Source: Streptomyces rhizosphaerihabitans
GTDB taxonomy: Bacteria > Actinomycetota > Actinomycetes > Streptomycetales > Streptomycetaceae
Direction: 5' to 3'
DNA: 64,000 nucleotides
Assembly: GCF_025399795.1 (NCBI RefSeq)
Contig: NZ_JAODTZ010000002.1
Coordinates: 286,808-350,807, forward strand
The notes beneath the pieces are model-generated. The model did not search any database. It worked only from the letters and a program-made list of their open reading frames with translations, and was not told where the DNA came from. The position numbers and the translations under genes are program-made. This document shows, one piece after another, positions 15,961 to 24,019 of the stretch (positions within the stretch are counted from its first letter, which is position 1; every line of letters starts with the position of its first letter).

Positions 15961-16602
15961 TCAGTGGTTGTCCGTGCCGTGCAGCGGGAACCCCGCGATG
16001 CCCCGCCAGGCGAGCGAGGTCAGCAGCTGGACCGCCTGGTCGCGCGGGACGCTGCGGTCGCTGTGCAGCCAGGAACGGGCCACCACCTGGGCCAGGCCGC
16101 CGAGCCCCGAGGCGAGGAGCATCGACTCCTCGCGAGAGAGACCGGTGTCCTCGGCGATGACGTCGCAGATCGCCTCGGCGCATTGGTGCGTCACCTTGTC
16201 GACGCGCTCGCGCACCGCCGGCTCATTGGTCAGGTCCGACTCGAAGACCAGCCGGAAAGCGCCGCCGTCGTCCTCCACGTACGCGAAGTAGGCGTCCATG
16301 GTGGCGCGGACGCGCAGCTTGTTGTCCGTGGTCGACGCGAGCGCCGTCCGTACCGCCAGGAGCAGGGACTCGCAGTGCTGGTCGAGCAGGGCGAGGTACA
16401 GATCGAGCTTGCCCGGGAAGTGCTGGTAGAGAACCGGCTTGCTGACGCCCGCGCGCTCGGCGATGTCGTCCATGGCGGCCGAGTGATATCCCTGCGCAAC
16501 GAAAACTTCCTGGGCGGCGCCGAGGAGCTGGTTGCGTCGGGCACGGCGCGGCAGGCGAGTGCCCCGCGGGCGTGCTGCCTCTGTCTGCTCGATGGCTGTC
16601 AC
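15961..16602 (-). CDS. TetR-family transcriptional regulator
   Basis: A 213-residue protein. The helix-turn-helix domain occupies about residues 22-70: RNQLLGAAQEVFVAQGYHSA, MDDIAERAGVSKPVLYQHFP, then GKLDLYLALLD, a canonical TetR pattern. The C-terminal ligand-binding half (AYFAYVEDDGGAFRLVFES, and LGGLAQVVARSWLHSDRSVP) is typical of a large actinobacterial subgroup. The GTG at 16602 follows GGGAGG. No obvious target is divergent from it, and the neighbouring small acidic protein is on the same strand, so its regulon is unknown. Confidence 0.9.
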   Translation of the reverse strand: MTAIEQTEAARPRGTRLPRRARRNQLLGAAQEVFVAQGYHSAAMDDIAERAGVSKPVLYQHFPGKLDLYLALLDQHCESLLLAVRTALASTTDNKLRVRATMDAYFAYVEDDGGAFRLVFESDLTNEPAVRERVDKVTHQCAEAICDVIAEDTGLSREESMLLASGLGGLAQVVARSWLHSDRSVPRDQAVQLLTSLAWRGIAGFPLHGTDNH

Positions 16603-16783
16603 GCCGCCTCCCAAAATTGTCCACGTGCGGTGTGCGCCGCGCCGCCATCGTACTTTTCGGTAACCGTGCTGTGTGCGGTGCGAGCGCAGAATTTCACGGA
16701 CCGGACGCCGACGGGACGGCGCACAGTGTGCCGAAGGGGACGAGCTGGGCACCCGGCCGTCCCGACGGCACTGGTCGGCGGTG

Positions 16784-17008
16784 TCACGTCACCGGATAGT
16801 CGTCCTCGTTCAGCCGGACGACCCGGGCCTGCTCGGCGAGATCCGCATCGTCGGCGTTCAGGCGGTCGCCCGGGGGTTCCGGGTCGACATCGTCCGCGGG
16901 ATCCAGCTCGGCGGACTGCTCGGCGGCGTCGGCCTCCGGGGCCTCCACGTCGAGGATTTCCCGGAACTGGTCGTCGAATGTTCCGGGGTCTGTCGGGTCG
17001 ACTGTCAT
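16784..17008 (-). CDS. Small acidic protein of unknown function
   Basis: A 74-residue, strongly acidic protein (Asp/Glu about one third) beginning MTVDPTDPGTFDDQFREIL, with an AEQARVVRLNEDDYPVT ending. The start ATG at 17008 has GAAGAGG at good spacing, and upstream codons are Arg-rich and unlike it. It has no signal or membrane segment. Acidic composition suggests disorder or a partner-binding role, but I recognise no family. Confidence 0.65.
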   Translation of the reverse strand: MTVDPTDPGTFDDQFREILDVEAPEADAAEQSAELDPADDVDPEPPGDRLNADDADLAEQARVVRLNEDDYPVT

Positions 17009-17167
17009 GGTTCCTCTTCCCGAACGGTACGAGTGCGCTCCTGATGTACGTACGAGCGCCCTCGTTCGAAGCCTAGGAGACACGCGATCCGGACGCTATG
17101 CGATCCGTCCGCGATCTGTGACCGCGAACACATGAGCCTCCGCGTGATCGTCTCGTAACATTACGAC

Positions 17168-18157
17168 ATGTCTTCGACCGAACTCCCCTCCGCGCCGGCC
17201 GCCACCGTCATGCCGAGGGTCGGCGCCGTCAGGGTCGCGGAGGGCGAGCGACTGCGATCGGTCGGGCTGCCGGGCATCACGCTGACGATCCGGTCGAGAC
17301 CGCCGGCCCGGGAGAACCTGCCGTCCGCGCTGTACGTGCACGGTCTGGGCGGTTCCTCGCAGAACTGGTCGGCGCTGATGTCGCTGCTCGACGGGCTCGT
17401 GGACAGCGAGGCCCTCGATCTGCCGGGCTTCGGCGACTCGCCGCCGCCGGACGACGGCGACTACTCGGTCACCGGCCACGCGCGCGCGGTCATCCGTTAT
17501 CTCGACGCGTCCGGACGCGGTCCCGTACATCTCTTCGGCAATTCACTCGGCGGAGCCGTCACGACGCGTGTCGCGGCCGTCCGGCCGGATCTCGTCCGGA
17601 CGCTCACGCTGGTCTCACCCGCGCTCCCCGAGATCCGCGCACAGCGCACCGCGTGGCCGACCGCGCTGCTCGCGCTGCCCGGGGTGGCGGGGCTGTTCAC
17701 CAAGCTCACCAAGGACTGGAGCGCTGAGCAGCGGGTTCGCGGCGTGCTGGCCCTCTGTTACGGCGATCCCGGCATCGTGACGCCCGAGGGGTTCCGCGAC
17801 GCGGTCGAGGAGATGGAACGGCGGCTGACGCTGCCCTACTTCTGGGACGCCATGGCACGCTCCGCGCGCGGTGTCGTGAACGCCTACACGCTGGGCGGCC
17901 AGCACGGGCTGTGGCGTCAGGCCGAACGGGTGCTCGCCCCGACGCTCCTGGTCTACGGCGGCCGCGACCAACTTGTCGGCTACCGTATGGCGCAGCGCGC
18001 GGCCCGTGCCTTCCGCGACTCCCGGCTGTTGTCCCTGCCGGAGGCGGGGCACGTCGCCATGATGGAGTATCCGGAGACGGTGGCCACCGCCTTCCGCGAA
18101 CTCCTGGCGGACCTGGGAGAGTTGACCTCTTCGGTGGCAATCGGCGCGGAGAGCTGA
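17168..18157 (+). CDS. Alpha/beta-fold hydrolase
   Basis: A 329-residue hydrolase: ALYVHGLGGSSQNWSALMSL (oxyanion), DLPGFGDSPPPDDGDYSV, nucleophile elbow GNSLGGAV (Ser about 131), acid in LLVYGGRDQLVGY and catalytic His in LPEAGHVAMMEYPE. The cap region between strands 6 and 7 is a four-helix lid as in C-C hydrolases and epoxide-hydrolase-like enzymes. Substrate is unknown. The metzincin-like gene starts eight bases after this stop codon, so the two are very likely co-transcribed. Confidence 0.9.
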   Translation: MSSTELPSAPAATVMPRVGAVRVAEGERLRSVGLPGITLTIRSRPPARENLPSALYVHGLGGSSQNWSALMSLLDGLVDSEALDLPGFGDSPPPDDGDYSVTGHARAVIRYLDASGRGPVHLFGNSLGGAVTTRVAAVRPDLVRTLTLVSPALPEIRAQRTAWPTALLALPGVAGLFTKLTKDWSAEQRVRGVLALCYGDPGIVTPEGFRDAVEEMERRLTLPYFWDAMARSARGVVNAYTLGGQHGLWRQAERVLAPTLLVYGGRDQLVGYRMAQRAARAFRDSRLLSLPEAGHVAMMEYPETVATAFRELLADLGELTSSVAIGAES

Positions 18158-18165
18158 GGCGGGAA

Positions 18166-19833
18166 GTGGGACGACACAGTCGTCGGGGGCGGGCCGACAA
18201 GGCGGACACCTCGCAGACGCGAGCGGTTACGGCGAAGGAAGCGGCACCCGCTCCGGCGCCGGTCCCGGACGGCGCCCGCCGAGCGGCGACACGCCCGCCC
18301 GGCCCCCTGGGTCCCTACCCGCCCGCGGGCGGGACCCCGCAGCGAGGCGGACCGCGCTTCGACGACGCGCCCCCCGCACACGGCTTCCCGCGGACCGCCG
18401 ACGGCACTCCCGCGCGCGGGGTGCCACGCTTCCAGGACGGCACCCCGGCCCACGGCGTGCCGCGTTTTCCTGACGGGACTCCGGCACACGGCTTCCCGCG
18501 GATGACCGACGGCACTCCCGCGCGCGGGGTGCCGCGATTCGCGGACGGGACTCCGGCACAGGGCGTCCCACGTTTCGACGACGGCACCCCGGCGCGTGGG
18601 GTGCCGCGTTTTTTCGACGGGACCCCGGCGCACGGAATGCCGCGCCTTCCCGACGGAACCCCCGCGCACGGAATGCCGCAGGTGCGCGGCGGGCATCCCG
18701 AACAGCGTGAACAGGGCGGTGGCTGGGGGGAGTCCAGGGCGGGTGGGGCTCCGCAGGGCGCGCCCGCCGGGCCGAGGGTCCCCCGGCAGCGTCAGCAGGC
18801 CGTGACGGCCCCCCGGCAGGCGTACGTCGACGCGTTCGACCTCGACACGCAGGAGGGCGGCGACCTTTCCGCGCCCCGCGGCGGCGCGGCGGGGCGGACG
18901 ACCGGCCCCCGGGCAGCCGGTCCCCACGGCTCCGACGCCGACTGGAACGCCAGGTCCACCGGGACCGGTGAGCGGCCGCCGGCGGATGCCGACGAGCAGG
19001 ACGAGGGCAAGGCCCGCAAGGGGTGGGCGTTCACCGGGATCGCGGCGGCCGCCGTCACCACGGTGCTGGCCGTCGTCGTGGCCGGACAGATGACCTCGGG
19101 ACAGCACGACAGCGGCACGCGGACGGAGTCCGCCGACAGCGGCGGCGGCCGGGTGACCCAGGACTCCGCCTCGCGCGGAGACGACCGGCCGACCCAGTCG
19201 GGGCAGCCGACCGTGGCCGCGGCGGCCCTGACGTACGACCAGAAGATGGCCAGGACGTACCCGCTCGGAGCGAAGCTCAAGGCGTCGGGGAAGTTCGAGG
19301 CGGTGCCCGGAGTCGCCGAGGCGCCCGGCAAGGGGCACAAATACACCTACCGCGTCGACATCGAGCAGGGCCTCGGTCTTGACGGCGCGCTCTTCGCCGA
19401 CGCCGTGCAGAAGACCCTGAACGACGGACGGAGCTGGGCCCACGGCGGCGCCCGCACCTTCGAGCGGATCTACTCCGGGAAACCGGACTTCGTCATCACG
19501 CTGGCGAGCCCGGGCACCACCGCCGAGTGGTGCGCCAAGTCGGGGCTCGACACCACGGAGGACAACGTGTCGTGCGACTCGGCGTCCACCGAGCGCGTCA
19601 TGATCAACGCGTACCGCTGGGCCCAGGGCTCCAAGACCTACGGCTTCGGTGACAAGATCCACGCCTACCGGCAGATGCTGATCAATCACGAGGTCGGCCA
19701 CCGGCTCGGATACGGGCACGTCACCTGCGAGAAGGACGGCGATCTCGCCCCGGTCATGCAGCAGCAGACGAAGTTCCTCGACCACGACGGAATCCACTGT
19801 CTGCCCAACGCCTGGCCCTATCCCGGGAGTTGA
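18166..19833 (+). CDS. Membrane-anchored metzincin-like protein (DUF3152) with repeat-rich cytoplasmic tail
   Basis: A 555-residue protein. The GTG start gives the characteristic beginning VGRHSRRG and has GAGG upstream. Residues about 66-173 are nine copies of a 12-residue repeat around DGTPAHGVPRF. A single membrane helix (FTGIAAAAVTTVLAVVVAG, about residues 289-307) follows a charged stretch, giving an N-in, C-out anchor. The extracellular domain carries HEVGHRLGYGH near residue 509-519, the HExxHxxGxxH zinc site of metzincin proteases, with several Cys that could form disulfides. DUF3152 proteins are common in Streptomyces. Proteolysis is inferred from the motif, not shown. Confidence 0.85.
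   Translation: MGRHSRRGRADKADTSQTRAVTAKEAAPAPAPVPDGARRAATRPPGPLGPYPPAGGTPQRGGPRFDDAPPAHGFPRTADGTPARGVPRFQDGTPAHGVPRFPDGTPAHGFPRMTDGTPARGVPRFADGTPAQGVPRFDDGTPARGVPRFFDGTPAHGMPRLPDGTPAHGMPQVRGGHPEQREQGGGWGESRAGGAPQGAPAGPRVPRQRQQAVTAPRQAYVDAFDLDTQEGGDLSAPRGGAAGRTTGPRAAGPHGSDADWNARSTGTGERPPADADEQDEGKARKGWAFTGIAAAAVTTVLAVVVAGQMTSGQHDSGTRTESADSGGGRVTQDSASRGDDRPTQSGQPTVAAAALTYDQKMARTYPLGAKLKASGKFEAVPGVAEAPGKGHKYTYRVDIEQGLGLDGALFADAVQKTLNDGRSWAHGGARTFERIYSGKPDFVITLASPGTTAEWCAKSGLDTTEDNVSCDSASTERVMINAYRWAQGSKTYGFGDKIHAYRQMLINHEVGHRLGYGHVTCEKDGDLAPVMQQQTKFLDHDGIHCLPNAWPYPGS
18361..18684 (+). repeat. Nine in-frame 36-bp tandem repeats in the DUF3152 gene
   Basis: Exactly nine 36-base units encode variants of xDGTPAHGVPRF. 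Positions 4-8 (Asp-Gly-Thr-Pro-Ala) are nearly invariant, while His/Arg/Gln and Val/Phe/Met alternate. Units 2, 5 and 7 (ARGVPRF) and 1 and 4 (AHGFPR) form subclasses, which points to duplication of multi-unit blocks. Confidence 0.9.
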
Positions 19834-19853
19834 CAGGAAGGGCTCCGGCCGCG

Positions 19854-19882
19854 TTGACATGCGCCGAAAGATCGTTCATATT
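19854..19882 (+). promoter_or_regulatory. Promoter of the Cys leader peptide and ABC importer (leaderless)
   Basis: TTGACA at 19854-19859, a 17-base spacer and CATATT at 19877-19882, close to the housekeeping consensus. The leader ATG starts seven bases after the -10 box, so the predicted first transcribed base is at or next to the A of the ATG. Confidence 0.75.
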
Positions 19883-19889
19883 TTTCCGC

Positions 19890-19982
19890 ATGTCACCCCG
19901 TCACGCCCCCGTTCGCGCCGCTCTTGAGCTGGCGCTCTTCGGCGTGACCGCGCTCTGCGTGGCCGACATTCACTGTTGCTGA
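19890..19982 (+). CDS. Cysteine-codon leader peptide (predicted attenuator)
   Basis: A 30-residue leaderless frame that begins MSPRHAPVRAALELALFGV and ends VADIHCC. Two adjacent Cys codons (TGT TGC) directly precede the stop, with another Cys codon eight residues earlier. The ATG lies at the predicted transcription start. Leaderless short frames ending in consecutive Cys codons are established cysteine-responsive attenuators in mycobacteria, and similar leader peptides occur in Streptomyces upstream of sulfur genes. Here the downstream genes form an ABC peptide-type importer, so the inference is that import is raised when Cys-tRNA is scarce. Confidence 0.75.
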   Translation: MSPRHAPVRAALELALFGVTALCVADIHCC

Positions 19983-20182
19983 CGCCCGCCCCCGGCGAGT
20001 GCGTCGCTTTCCTTCCCGCCTTGTTTCCGCGCGCCCCTGAACCCCAGCGGTTCGGCGCGCCCGTGCCTCTTTCGGTCCGGTCGGACTCCGACGCCTGACG
20101 CCCTGGGCGAGCTCTGCGCTCTTCCGTCTCACTCCGCGTCATTCCGTCTCAGTATCCGAGTCATCCGAGAGGTCGTCTTCCG

Positions 20183-21901
20183 ATGCGTCAACCGTCCGTC
20201 ATAGCGCGCCGCGTGGCCGCGGCATCCGTCAGCCTGGTCGTGGCAGCGGGCGCCGCCGCCTGCGGGCCGAAGGACAGCGATGCCAAGAGCTCCGGTGGTG
20301 ACTCCCGGCCCCACAAGGGCGGCACCCTCACGGTCCTGAACGCCGACCCGCAGCAGGACTTCGACCCCGCGCGGCTCTACACCTCCGGCGGCGGCAACGT
20401 GCCCTCGCTCGTCTTCCGTACGCTCACCACCCGCAACCGCGAGAACGGGGCCGCCGGCGCCCAGGTCGTGCCGGACCTGGCCACCGACACCGGCCGCCCC
20501 AGCAAGAACGCGACCGTGTGGACGTACACCCTGAAGAAGGGCCTCAAGTACGAGGACGGCACGCCGATCACCTCCGCCGACATCAAGTACGGCATCGAGC
20601 GCTCCTTCGCCGCCGAGCTCTCCGGAGGCGCGCCCTACCTGCGCGACTGGCTGATCGGCGGCGCCGACTACCAGGGTCCCTACAAGGACAAGAAGGGCCT
20701 CGACTCGATCGAGACGCCCGACGACCTGACCATCGTCTTCCACCTGAACAAGCCCGAGGGCGAGTTCCCCTACCTGGCCACGCAGACGCAGACCACGCCC
20801 GTCCCCAAGGCCAAGGACACCGGCACGAAGTACGAGGAGCACCCGGTCTCCTCGGGTCCGTACAAGGTCGTCAAGAACGAGAACGACGGCGAGCGTCTCA
20901 CCCTGGAGCGCAACACGTACTGGTCCGCGTCGACCGACGCCGAGCGCAAGGCCTACCCGGACAAGATCGACGTACGGTCCGGCCTGGACTCCTCCGTGAT
21001 CAACCAGCGGCTGTCCTCCTCCCAGGGCGCGGACGCCACCGCCGTCACCACGGACACCAACCTCGGCCCGGCCGAGCTCGCCAAGGTGACCGGGGACAAG
21101 GCGCTGGCCTCGCGCGTCGGCACCGGGCACTTCGGCTACACCAACTACATCGCCTTCAACCCGAAGGTGAAGCCGTTCGACGACCCGAAGGTGCGCCGGG
21201 CGATCTCGTACGCCGTCGACCGCAGTTCGGTGATCAACGCCGCGGGCGGTTCGTCGCTCGCCGAGCCCGCGACGACGTACCTGCCGAACCAGAAGTCCTT
21301 CGGTTACACGCCGTACGACCTGTTCCCGGCGGGCGCGTCCGGCAACGCGGCCAAGGCCAAGGAGCTGCTGGCGCAGGCGGGCCACAAGAACGGCCTGACC
21401 ATCACGCTCACCCACTCCAACAGCAAGGACTTCGAGACCAGCCCGGAGATCGCGACCGCCGTCCAGGACGCCCTCAAGAAGGCCGGCATCACCGTCAAGC
21501 TCCAGGGTCTCGAAGACAACGACTACAGCGACAAGATCCACAGTGCCAAGACCGAGCCGGGCTTCTTCCTCGCCCACTGGGGTGCCGACTGGCCCTCCGG
21601 CGGTCCTTTCCTGGCACCGATCTTCGACGGCCGGCAGATCGTCAAGGACGGCGCCAACTTCAACTCCGGCTTCCTCAATGACAAGTCGGTCAATGACGAG
21701 ATCGACGCGATCAACAAGTTGACCGATCTTGACGAGGCCGCCAAGCGCTGGGGTGCACTGGACAAGAAGATCGGTGAGCAGGCGCTGACCGTGCCGCTGT
21801 TCCACCCCGTCTACAAGCGCCTGTACGGCGAGGGCGTCAAGAACATCGTGATCAGCGACTGGACCGGCGTTCTGGACATCTCCCAGGTCGCGGTGAAGTA
21901 G
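20183..21901 (+). CDS. ABC transporter substrate-binding lipoprotein, peptide/opine family (SBP_bac_5)
   Basis: A 572-residue protein of normal length for this class. It has a signal peptide with lipobox AAAC (Cys at about residue 27), then a mature domain beginning near HKGGTLTVLNADPQQDFDPA. Family landmarks follow: YTLKKGLKYEDGTPITSADI, the hinge region near FNPKVKPFDDPKVRRAISYA, and FFLAHWGADWPSGGPFLAPI. It should capture oligopeptides outside the membrane and hand them to the permeases that follow. GAGAGG precedes the ATG. It is the first gene of a four-gene operon and lies 200 bases behind the Cys leader. Confidence 0.92.
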   Translation: MRQPSVIARRVAAASVSLVVAAGAAACGPKDSDAKSSGGDSRPHKGGTLTVLNADPQQDFDPARLYTSGGGNVPSLVFRTLTTRNRENGAAGAQVVPDLATDTGRPSKNATVWTYTLKKGLKYEDGTPITSADIKYGIERSFAAELSGGAPYLRDWLIGGADYQGPYKDKKGLDSIETPDDLTIVFHLNKPEGEFPYLATQTQTTPVPKAKDTGTKYEEHPVSSGPYKVVKNENDGERLTLERNTYWSASTDAERKAYPDKIDVRSGLDSSVINQRLSSSQGADATAVTTDTNLGPAELAKVTGDKALASRVGTGHFGYTNYIAFNPKVKPFDDPKVRRAISYAVDRSSVINAAGGSSLAEPATTYLPNQKSFGYTPYDLFPAGASGNAAKAKELLAQAGHKNGLTITLTHSNSKDFETSPEIATAVQDALKKAGITVKLQGLEDNDYSDKIHSAKTEPGFFLAHWGADWPSGGPFLAPIFDGRQIVKDGANFNSGFLNDKSVNDEIDAINKLTDLDEAAKRWGALDKKIGEQALTVPLFHPVYKRLYGEGVKNIVISDWTGVLDISQVAVK

Positions 21902-21905
21902 CGCT

Positions 21906-23024
21906 GTGAGCGAGGCACTTGTCGCCTCCACGGCCCTCGCGGCGGACTCGTCCGCCGCGAGGGCCTCGGGGGCCCGTCAGTTCTGGCGGCGGCTGCGTGC
22001 GCAGCGTGCCGCCCTCGTCGCGGCGGCCGTCGTCGCGCTGCTCGTCCTCGTCGCGCTCGCCGCACCACTGCTCACGGCGATCGAGGGCCAGGACCCCACC
22101 ACGTACCACCCCTCGCTGGTGGACTCCGCGCGTGGCGGCGTCCCCGTCGGCCCACTCGGCGGCATCGGCGCCGACCACTGGCTCGGTGTCGAACCCCAGA
22201 CCGGCCGCGACCTGTTCGCACGCCTCGTGTACGGCGCCCGGGTCTCCCTCGGCGTCGCGCTCGCGGCGACGCTGGTGCAGGTCCTGATCGCCGTCGTCGT
22301 GGGCGTCGCGGCCGCGCTCGGGAAGCGATGGGTTGATCAACTGTTGAGCCGCATCACGGAGATCATCGTCGCCCTGCCGCTGATGATCATGTCGCTGGCG
22401 CTGCTGGCCATCGTGCCCGGCAGCTTCCCGCGTCCCGTTCTGGTCGCTCTCGTCATCGGCCTGATCGCCTGGGGCACGCTCGCGAAGATCGTGCGCGCCC
22501 ATACGCTCACGCTCAAACAGCTGGACTACGTCGCCGCCGCGCGGCTCAGCGGCTGGGGCACCTGGCGGATCGCCCGGCGCGAGCTGCTGCCGGGCCTCGC
22601 CGCCCCGCTCATCACGTACTCCGCGCTCCTCGTGCCGGCGAACATCGGTGTCGAGGCCGCCCTGTCGTTCCTCGGGGTCGGCGTGAAGCCCCCGACGCCG
22701 TCCTGGGGACAGATGCTGACCGCCGCCGACGTCTGGTACCAGGCCGCGCCGCAGTACCTGCTGCTGCCCGCCGGCGCGCTCTTCGTCACCGTCCTCGCCC
22801 TGACCGTCCTCGGCGACGGCGTGCGCGTCGCCCTCGACCCGCGCGCGGCCTCCCGCCTGCGCGTCGGCACGGGCCGCAGAAGCGAGGCCAAGGCCGACGC
22901 GAGCACGGACACACCTGCCGGCGGCGCGGACCTGCCCCGGCAGGACGCCGGAACGCCCCCGCAGGGCACGGCCGTACCCCGGCCGGGCGCGCCCGCCGAC
23001 GAGACCAAGGAGGCCACGGCATGA
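21906..23024 (+). CDS. ABC transporter permease, DppC type
   Basis: A 372-residue protein with six membrane helices. The N-terminal OppC-like region (FWRRLRAQRAALVAAAVVAL) is followed by an external loop containing DHWLGVEPQTGRDLFARLVY, a hallmark of DppC proteins. The coupling-helix EAA motif appears as EAALSFLGVGVKPPTPSWGQ. The C-terminal tail of about 60 residues is Pro/Ala-rich and probably disordered. The GTG start is four bases after the preceding stop, and the stop overlaps the next ATG, so the genes are translationally coupled. Confidence 0.92.
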   Translation: MSEALVASTALAADSSAARASGARQFWRRLRAQRAALVAAAVVALLVLVALAAPLLTAIEGQDPTTYHPSLVDSARGGVPVGPLGGIGADHWLGVEPQTGRDLFARLVYGARVSLGVALAATLVQVLIAVVVGVAAALGKRWVDQLLSRITEIIVALPLMIMSLALLAIVPGSFPRPVLVALVIGLIAWGTLAKIVRAHTLTLKQLDYVAAARLSGWGTWRIARRELLPGLAAPLITYSALLVPANIGVEAALSFLGVGVKPPTPSWGQMLTAADVWYQAAPQYLLLPAGALFVTVLALTVLGDGVRVALDPRAASRLRVGTGRRSEAKADASTDTPAGGADLPRQDAGTPPQGTAVPRPGAPADETKEATA

Positions 23025-24019
23025 GCGGCTTCGGCGGGTTCGTCCTGCGCCGCGCCCTCGGCACCGCGGTCACCCTCCTCGCCATCTCGGTGATCATCTA
23101 CGTCGTGTTCTACGCCACCCCCGGCAACGTCGCCCAGATCACCTGCGGCCCGCGCTGCTCACCCGTCCAGGTGCGCCAGGTCGCCGAGCAACTTCATCTC
23201 GGGGACCCGCTGTACGTGCGCTACTGGCACTTCCTTGAGGGGATCCTCGCCGGCCAGGACTACTCGACGGGCACCTCCGTCCAGCACTGCCCGGCGCCCT
23301 GCCTCGGGCTGTCGTACCAGACCGACCAGCAGGTCACGCGGCTGATCCTGACGAAACTGCCGGTCAGCCTGTCGCTGGTGTTCGGCGCGATGGTCGTATG
23401 GCTGGTTCTCGGCGTCGGCACCGGCGTGCTCTCCGCCTGGCGGCGCGGCCGGCTCAGTGAGCGGGTGCTGACCGGTGTCACCCTCGCCGGTACGGCGACG
23501 CCCGTCTTCGTCATCGGCCTGATCCTGATGATCGTCGTCTGCGGCCAGCTGGAACTGCTGCCCTTCCCGCAGTACGTGAACTTCTCCGACGACCCCGAAC
23601 AGTGGGCGTGGAACCTGCTGCTCCCCTGGCTCTCGCTGGCCCTCGTCGAAGCCGCCGCGTTCGCCCGGCTGACCAGGTCCTCGATGCTGGAGACGCTGGC
23701 CGAGGACCACATCCGGACCTTCCGCGCGTACGGCGTGGGCGAGCGGTCGATCATCGGGCGGCACGCCGTCCGGGGAGCGCTCGCCTCGATCATCGCGCTG
23801 AACGCCAACACCTTCGGGTCGGCGGTCGGCGGCGCGGTGCTCACCGAAACACTCTTCGGACTGCCCGGCATCGGCCAGGAACTGGTGCACGCGGTGAACG
23901 TCGTCGACCTTCCCGTGGTCGTCGGCATGGTCCTGGTCATCGGCTTCTTCGTGGTCATCGCCAACGCCGTCGCGGACGTGCTCTACGCGGTGGCCGACCG
24001 ACGGGTGGTGCTGGCATGA
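23021..24019 (+). CDS. ABC transporter permease, DppB type
   Basis: A 332-residue protein, the partner permease. The N-terminus VLRRALGTAVTLLAISVIIY is typical DppB, and the EAA-like coupling region is TETLFGLPGIGQELVHAV. The first external loop contains two Cys pairs (TCGPRCSP and HCPAPCLGLSY) that could form disulfides outside the membrane; I see this as a feature of the streptomycete subgroup. The start overlaps the preceding stop (ATGA), and its own stop overlaps the next start in the same way. Confidence 0.92.
   Translation: MSGFGGFVLRRALGTAVTLLAISVIIYVVFYATPGNVAQITCGPRCSPVQVRQVAEQLHLGDPLYVRYWHFLEGILAGQDYSTGTSVQHCPAPCLGLSYQTDQQVTRLILTKLPVSLSLVFGAMVVWLVLGVGTGVLSAWRRGRLSERVLTGVTLAGTATPVFVIGLILMIVVCGQLELLPFPQYVNFSDDPEQWAWNLLLPWLSLALVEAAAFARLTRSSMLETLAEDHIRTFRAYGVGERSIIGRHAVRGALASIIALNANTFGSAVGGAVLTETLFGLPGIGQELVHAVNVVDLPVVVGMVLVIGFFVVIANAVADVLYAVADRRVVLA

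Noticed and set aside
18361..18684. CRISPR-like array (regular 36-bp repeats)
   Set aside because: Units are contiguous without spacers, lie in frame inside a gene and vary like protein repeats.
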